Shown here: positions 59,458 to 64,000 of the stretch, piece by piece | Layout of the letters: the number at the start of each line of letters is the position of its first letter | Position numbering within the stretch: the first letter of the stretch is position 1 | Origin: Cognatilysobacter xinjiangensis | GTDB lineage: Bacteria; Pseudomonadota; Gammaproteobacteria; Xanthomonadales; Xanthomonadaceae | Direction: 5' to 3' | NCBI RefSeq assembly: GCF_014651995.1 | Contig: NZ_BMXY01000001.1 | Location: 372,001-436,000, forward strand | DNA: 64,000 nucleotides | The notes under the pieces: generated by a model | Seen by the model: only the letters and a program-made list of their open reading frames with translations | The model's database searches: none | Told to the model about the DNA's origin: nothing | Position numbers and translations under genes: made by a program

Positions 59458-61773
59458 TCAGAACTTCACGTTGAAGGTCAGCAGCGCGGAACGCGGCTGG
59501 CCGGGCGTGTAGCGGTAACCGCTCTTGTTGATCGCCGCCACGTAGTTCTCGTCGGCCAGGTTGTAGAGGTTCAGCCGCACGTCGAAGGCATCGTTGAAGG
59601 CGTAGCTCGCGACCGCGTCGAACACCCAGTAGTCCTCGGTGTAGGCCGGCGTGCCGATCGCGCCGTCGGTACCGCGCTTCATCTCGCCCGAATAGCGCGC
59701 GCCGCCGCCCAGCGTCAGGCCGTTGTCGAAGCGGTAGGTGGTCCAGGCGGTGAAGGCGCGGTCCGGCGTGTAGGCCAGTTCGCGCGAGCCGTCGGCGGTG
59801 ACGTTGGTGCCGGCGACGACTTCCGTGTCCATCGTGGTGAAGCCCGTCGACACCCACCAGTTACTGGTGATCTGCCCGACCGCGCTCAGCTCGATGCCGC
59901 GCACGCGCTTCTCGCCGGTCTGGAAGTAGACGCCGTTCTCCTGGACGAGCTCGTTCTCGATCCGCGTGTCGTACAGCGCGGCCGTCAGCAGCAGCGCGTC
60001 ACCCGACGTGCTCCACTTCATGCCGAGTTCGGCGGTGCGCGCCTTCTGCGGCTCGTAGATGGGGTTGTTGGCACTGTTCGCGCTGTTGCTCAGCTCCAGC
60101 GACGCGCCGCCCGGCGGCTGCTGCGATACCGCGTAGTTGGCGTAGACGCTGGAGTTCTCCGTCGGCTTGTACAGCGCGCCGAGCTTCCAGTTCAGCAGCG
60201 TGTCCGAGGCCTTCCCGTCGACGAAGGGCAGCACCGTGCCCACCGCCGCGCCGTTGCAGGCCGGGCCGTTGGTGCCGGTGGCGACACAGGCGCGGGCGTT
60301 GCGGTATTCGCTCTCGTAGCGGTCCACACGCAGGCCGGCGTTGATCTGCCAGCGGTCACCGAGGCTCATGGTGTCGAAGGCGTACAGCGCGGCGGTATCG
60401 ACCTTGCCGCGGCCGTCGGCGCCGTTCGGGCCCCAGCGCAGGCCGCTCACGTTCGGGTCCGGATCGTAGAGGTTTGCGGCCGGCCACTTCGTGCCGCCCT
60501 GCACGGCGATGCCGGTGGTGAAGAGCTTCTCGCGAACGAACTCGATGCCGGTGCTGAGGTCGTGGCGCACCGCGCCCTCGCCGAAATGCGCCACGAGGCT
60601 GGTCTGGTTGGTCAGGATCGTGTTGACCTGGTCCTTGAACGTCGGCGTGCTGCGCGCGATCGTCCAGGTCGCCGGGTTCGACGGGTCGGGGGTGGCGAAG
60701 TTCGCGCCCGAGTTGATGAAGGCCGTCAACATGTAGTCCTGCGACGTGCGGCCCCATCGAGTGATGTTGCGCAACTGCGCGCCGGAATCGGTCATGTGCT
60801 CGATGCGCAGCGTGACCATGTCCGCGCCGACGTCGTCGTAGTCGGACGTCGTGCCGTAGAAGCTCTCCGGGTTCACCGGTGCCGCGCCGGAGATCCACGG
60901 GCGCGTCGGGTCGGGCGACGAGTAGCCGGGCAGGCCGACCGTCGGCACCCAGCCGTCGGGAACGTTGTCCTGTTCGACGTGCAGCACGTCGACGTGCGTG
61001 CGCGTGGCGCTGTCGAGCCCGAAGCCGAGCGAGGCGGCGACGCCCCAGCGGTCGTTCTCGACGTTGTCTCGACCGGGTACGCCACTGTCCTGCGCCATCA
61101 GGTTCACGCGCAGCGCGGTGCCTTCGCCCAACTGGCGGTTGAAGTCGGCCACGGCGCGCCTCTGGTCGGCGCTGCCGACCGACAGCGAAGCGCTGTTGGC
61201 GTCGCGCAGGTGCGCGCGCTTGGTGACCAGGTTGATCGCGCCGGTGGGCGCGCTGCGGCCGGTGTCGGTGCCCGCCGGGCCCTTCGTCACCTCGACCTGG
61301 TCGATGTTGAAGATGTCACGGCTGACCGCGCCCAGGTCGCGCACGCCGTCGACGAAGATGTTGCTGGAGGTGTCGAAGCCGCGCAGGTAGATCGCGTCGC
61401 CGGTCGCCGTGTTGCCGTTCTCGCCGGCGTAGAAGGTGCCGACGCCCGGGCTGTTGCGCAGCGCCTCGGTCAGCGAGGTCGCGCCCTGCTCGTTGAACAG
61501 GTCATTGCCGATGACGTTGATCGTCTGCGTCGTGTTGACCAGGTTCTGGGTGAACTTCGCCGAGCTGGACTCGCCGGCGTAGCGCTTGACGCGCGCGCCG
61601 TAGACCTTCACGTGGTCGAGGGTTTCCTTGTCGTCCGGTGCGGGCCCCGCCGGCGCGGCGGCGGCGGTGAAGGTGGCACCGAGCGCGAGCCCCGCGATCA
61701 GCGACGCGCCCAGCGGGCGGCGGTTCGCGTCGGAATGGGGGGCGGCGTGCTTGCGACTCCTGATGTGAGACAT
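59458..61773 (-). CDS. TonB-dependent siderophore receptor (Fiu/PiuA type)
   Basis: A 771-residue outer-membrane receptor. After a long signal region (about 1-42) comes a TonB-box-like [10 protein letters not shown] and the plug (about 80-190), with [17 protein letters not shown] and [20 protein letters not shown]. The barrel follows and ends [20 protein letters not shown] then [10 protein letters not shown], whose terminal phenylalanine fits barrel assembly. The ATG at 61773 is preferred because a promoter with a Fur-like site lies upstream at 61834-61867 and inside the longer frame. The pairing with PiuC suggests a catecholate siderophore, not proven. Confidence 0.93.
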   Translation of the reverse strand: MSHIRSRKHAAPHSDANRRPLGASLIAGLALGATFTAAAAPAGPAPDDKETLDHVKVYGARVKRYAGESSSAKFTQNLVNTTQTINVIGNDLFNEQGATSLTEALRNSPGVGTFYAGENGNTATGDAIYLRGFDTSSNIFVDGVRDLGAVSRDIFNIDQVEVTKGPAGTDTGRSAPTGAINLVTKRAHLRDANSASLSVGSADQRRAVADFNRQLGEGTALRVNLMAQDSGVPGRDNVENDRWGVAASLGFGLDSATRTHVDVLHVEQDNVPDGWVPTVGLPGYSSPDPTRPWISGAAPVNPESFYGTTSDYDDVGADMVTLRIEHMTDSGAQLRNITRWGRTSQDYMLTAFINSGANFATPDPSNPATWTIARSTPTFKDQVNTILTNQTSLVAHFGEGAVRHDLSTGIEFVREKLFTTGIAVQGGTKWPAANLYDPDPNVSGLRWGPNGADGRGKVDTAALYAFDTMSLGDRWQINAGLRVDRYESEYRNARACVATGTNGPACNGAAVGTVLPFVDGKASDTLLNWKLGALYKPTENSSVYANYAVSQQPPGGASLELSNSANSANNPIYEPQKARTAELGMKWSTSGDALLLTAALYDTRIENELVQENGVYFQTGEKRVRGIELSAVGQITSNWWVSTGFTTMDTEVVAGTNVTADGSRELAYTPDRAFTAWTTYRFDNGLTLGGGARYSGEMKRGTDGAIGTPAYTEDYWVFDAVASYAFNDAFDVRLNLYNLADENYVAAINKSGYRYTPGQPRSALLTFNVKF

Positions 61774-61833
61774 GGCGTCCTGAAAGGCATTGAAGAGGGC
61801 GGCCGAGGCACGAACGTGACCGGCGGTACGCCT

Positions 61834-61867
61834 ATTGAAACGCAATTAAGAATGATTCGCAATTGCG
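61834..61867 (-). promoter_or_regulatory. Fur-like operator inside the promoter of the iron operon
   Basis: Read on the minus strand, TTGCGA (61862-61857) and TTCAAT (61839-61834) are 17 bases apart. Between and around them is a 27-base inverted element with arms CGCAATT (61841-61847) and AATTGCG (61861-61867) and a central GAATCATTC core as in Fur boxes. A repressor here would cover the promoter. The full 19-base match to the enterobacterial Fur consensus is only partial. Confidence 0.7.
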
Positions 61868-61921
61868 GATCGAAGCCCGGCGACCGGCGGTAGTGCCGCG
61901 AGGTCGTTCAGATCGCAGGAA

Positions 61922-62248
61922 TCACCGGTCGTCGCGGGTCCAGACGGCGCCGTCCTCGACGCGTACCGAGAACGTCCGCACCGGCACGTAGGCCGGCCCG
62001 CACTGCGGGCGCCCGTCGCGGACGTCGAAGCGGGCGCCGTGCAGCATGCACTCGATCGTGCCGTCGGCCGGGTCGAACGGGCCTGCCGACAGCTCGTAGT
62101 CCTCGTGCGTGCAGCGGTCCTCGAGCGCGTAGAAACGGCCGTCGAAGTTGACGACGAGGATCGGCGTGTCGCCGTCCCAGGCGACGCGGGTTTCACCGGG
62201 CAGCAGCTCGGACGTCGCGGCCACGCGAACCCAGCCGTCGAGGCTCAT
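61922..62248 (-). CDS. Rieske [2Fe-2S] ferredoxin
   Basis: A 108-residue Rieske protein like the ferredoxins of ring-hydroxylating oxygenases. Cluster ligands are in CTHEDYELSAG and CMLHGARFDV. No oxygenase subunit is near; it follows sufS and an acetyltransferase gene, overlapping the latter by four bases. In some xanthomonads a similar protein lies at the end of the suf operon, so a role in iron-sulfur assembly or electron supply is possible. Confidence 0.9.
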   Translation of the reverse strand: MSLDGWVRVAATSELLPGETRVAWDGDTPILVVNFDGRFYALEDRCTHEDYELSAGPFDPADGTIECMLHGARFDVRDGRPQCGPAYVPVRTFSVRVEDGAVWTRDDR

Positions 62249-62793
62249 GCGTGCGTGCCTAGCGGTGCGGCCTTCTCCAGCACCTCGAAGCGCAGGTCGT
62301 CGCGGCGCGGCAAGCCGAAGCGCTCGTCGCCGTACGGGAACGGCTTGAGTATGCCGGTGCGGCGGTAGCCGCGGCGCTCGTAGAACGCGATGAGCTCGTC
62401 GCGCACGTCGATCACCGTCATGCGCAGTGCCGGCAGGCGCCAGTGGTTGAACGCCAGGCGCTCCGCGCGCGCCAGCAACTGCTTGCCGACGCCTGCGTTC
62501 TGCAGGGTCGGCCGGACCGAGAACATGCCGAAATAGCCGCTGCCGTCCTGCTGCGCGAGGTGCGCGCAGGCGACAGGCTCGCGGGTCGTGCCGTCGATCG
62601 CCAGCAGGATCAGGCTGCCGGGCCGCTCGATGCAGCTGCGCACGTCGTCGCCATCGGTGCGCTGGCCGTCCAGCAGGTCCGCTTCCGTGGTCCAGCCTGC
62701 GCGGCTGGCATCCCCGCGATAGGCCGAGTGGACGAGCTCGACGATGGCGTCGACGTCGCGAAGGGTGGCATTGCGGAAGCGGAGTTCGGTCAT
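62245..62793 (-). CDS. GNAT family N-acetyltransferase
   Basis: A 182-residue acetyltransferase. It has a typical start LRFRNATLRDVDAIVELVHS, the acetyl-CoA loop MFSVRPTLQNAGVGKQLLAR (pattern R-x-x-G-x-G/A, here QNAGVG) and a final YERRGYRRTGIL. Its substrate is unknown. It lies between sufS (four-base gap) and the Rieske gene. Confidence 0.88.
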   Translation of the reverse strand: MTELRFRNATLRDVDAIVELVHSAYRGDASRAGWTTEADLLDGQRTDGDDVRSCIERPGSLILLAIDGTTREPVACAHLAQQDGSGYFGMFSVRPTLQNAGVGKQLLARAERLAFNHWRLPALRMTVIDVRDELIAFYERRGYRRTGILKPFPYGDERFGLPRRDDLRFEVLEKAAPLGTHA

Positions 62794-62797
62794 CGGA

Positions 62798-64000
<1,203 letters not shown>

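Noticed and set aside
61774-61845. Longer N-terminus for the TonB receptor from an ATG at 61845
   Set aside because: This start would lie upstream of the -10 hexamer in the promoter, and the added residues do not resemble a signal peptide.

Overview
The window is ordinary-looking chromosomal DNA of a high-GC gammaproteobacterium, most likely of the Lysobacteraceae/Xanthomonadaceae (Lysobacter-Luteimonas-Xanthomonas type). The basis is gene content and order: a metX-metB-hom operon behind a SAM riboswitch, an incomplete regulatory PTS with HPr kinase next to rpoN and the lpt/kds genes, a fused cysNC, and pilTU-yqgE-ruvX-pyrB. Genus is inference. I saw no rRNA, tRNA, CRISPR array, insertion sequence, phage or plasmid gene. 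Coding density is very high and many neighbouring genes overlap by 1-4 bases.

Layout. 1-4092: end of a lipoprotein propeller gene, then a SAM-I riboswitch and the metX-metB-hom methionine operon. 4231-7672: L-serine dehydratase, a small glutaredoxin-like protein and a YceI-cytochrome b561-YceI operon. 7815-11351: a large hybrid sensor kinase with a periplasmic propeller. 11365-15903: hemE, a degenerate WGR protein, a fused shikimate kinase/3-dehydroquinate synthase and a glycerate-kinase-like gene. 15921-19642: pdxH, a cytosolic BtuF-like protein, a DUF4426 lipoprotein, proC and yggS. 19764-24103: pilT, pilU, yqgE, ruvX, pyrB. 24100-26533: an HDOD protein and the magnesium channel mgtE. 26671-33229: ptsI, ptsH, a mannose-type EIIA, rapZ, hprK, ptsN, hpf, rpoN. 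33296-38283: lptB, lptA, lptC, kdsC, kdsD, then ibaG and murA. 38342-42057: two DUF3108 proteins, purN, a DUF2238 membrane protein, purM. 42183-46841: a DUF2066 protein, a PerM-type permease, hda, then murU and amgK of cell-wall recycling. 46969-50915: cysK divergent from cysD-cysNC (sulfate activation). 50923-54173: a YeaQ-type protein, an M20 dipeptidase, a ComEA-like protein and a HutD-like protein.

54167-64000 is all on the minus strand and forms an iron module. SufS, an acetyltransferase and a Rieske protein come first. A Fur-like palindrome sits inside a promoter at 61834-61867. Then follows a seven-gene operon: TonB-dependent siderophore receptor, PiuC-type hydroxylase, PepSY membrane protein, DUF2271 protein, DUF4198 protein, ApbE flavin transferase and a membrane-anchored flavodoxin/FNR reductase. 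The DUF2271 protein carries a DGVTGPT motif close to the ApbE flavinylation consensus. I read the operon as iron uptake coupled to flavin-based electron transfer across the inner membrane. It is the best candidate here for a poorly described system.

Other points worth following are the tandem hairpins and 40-bp duplication at 12946-13119, the AroK-AroB fusion, possible leaderless starts, and the regulatory PTS. Function calls rest on motifs and gene order read by eye; no database search was possible.
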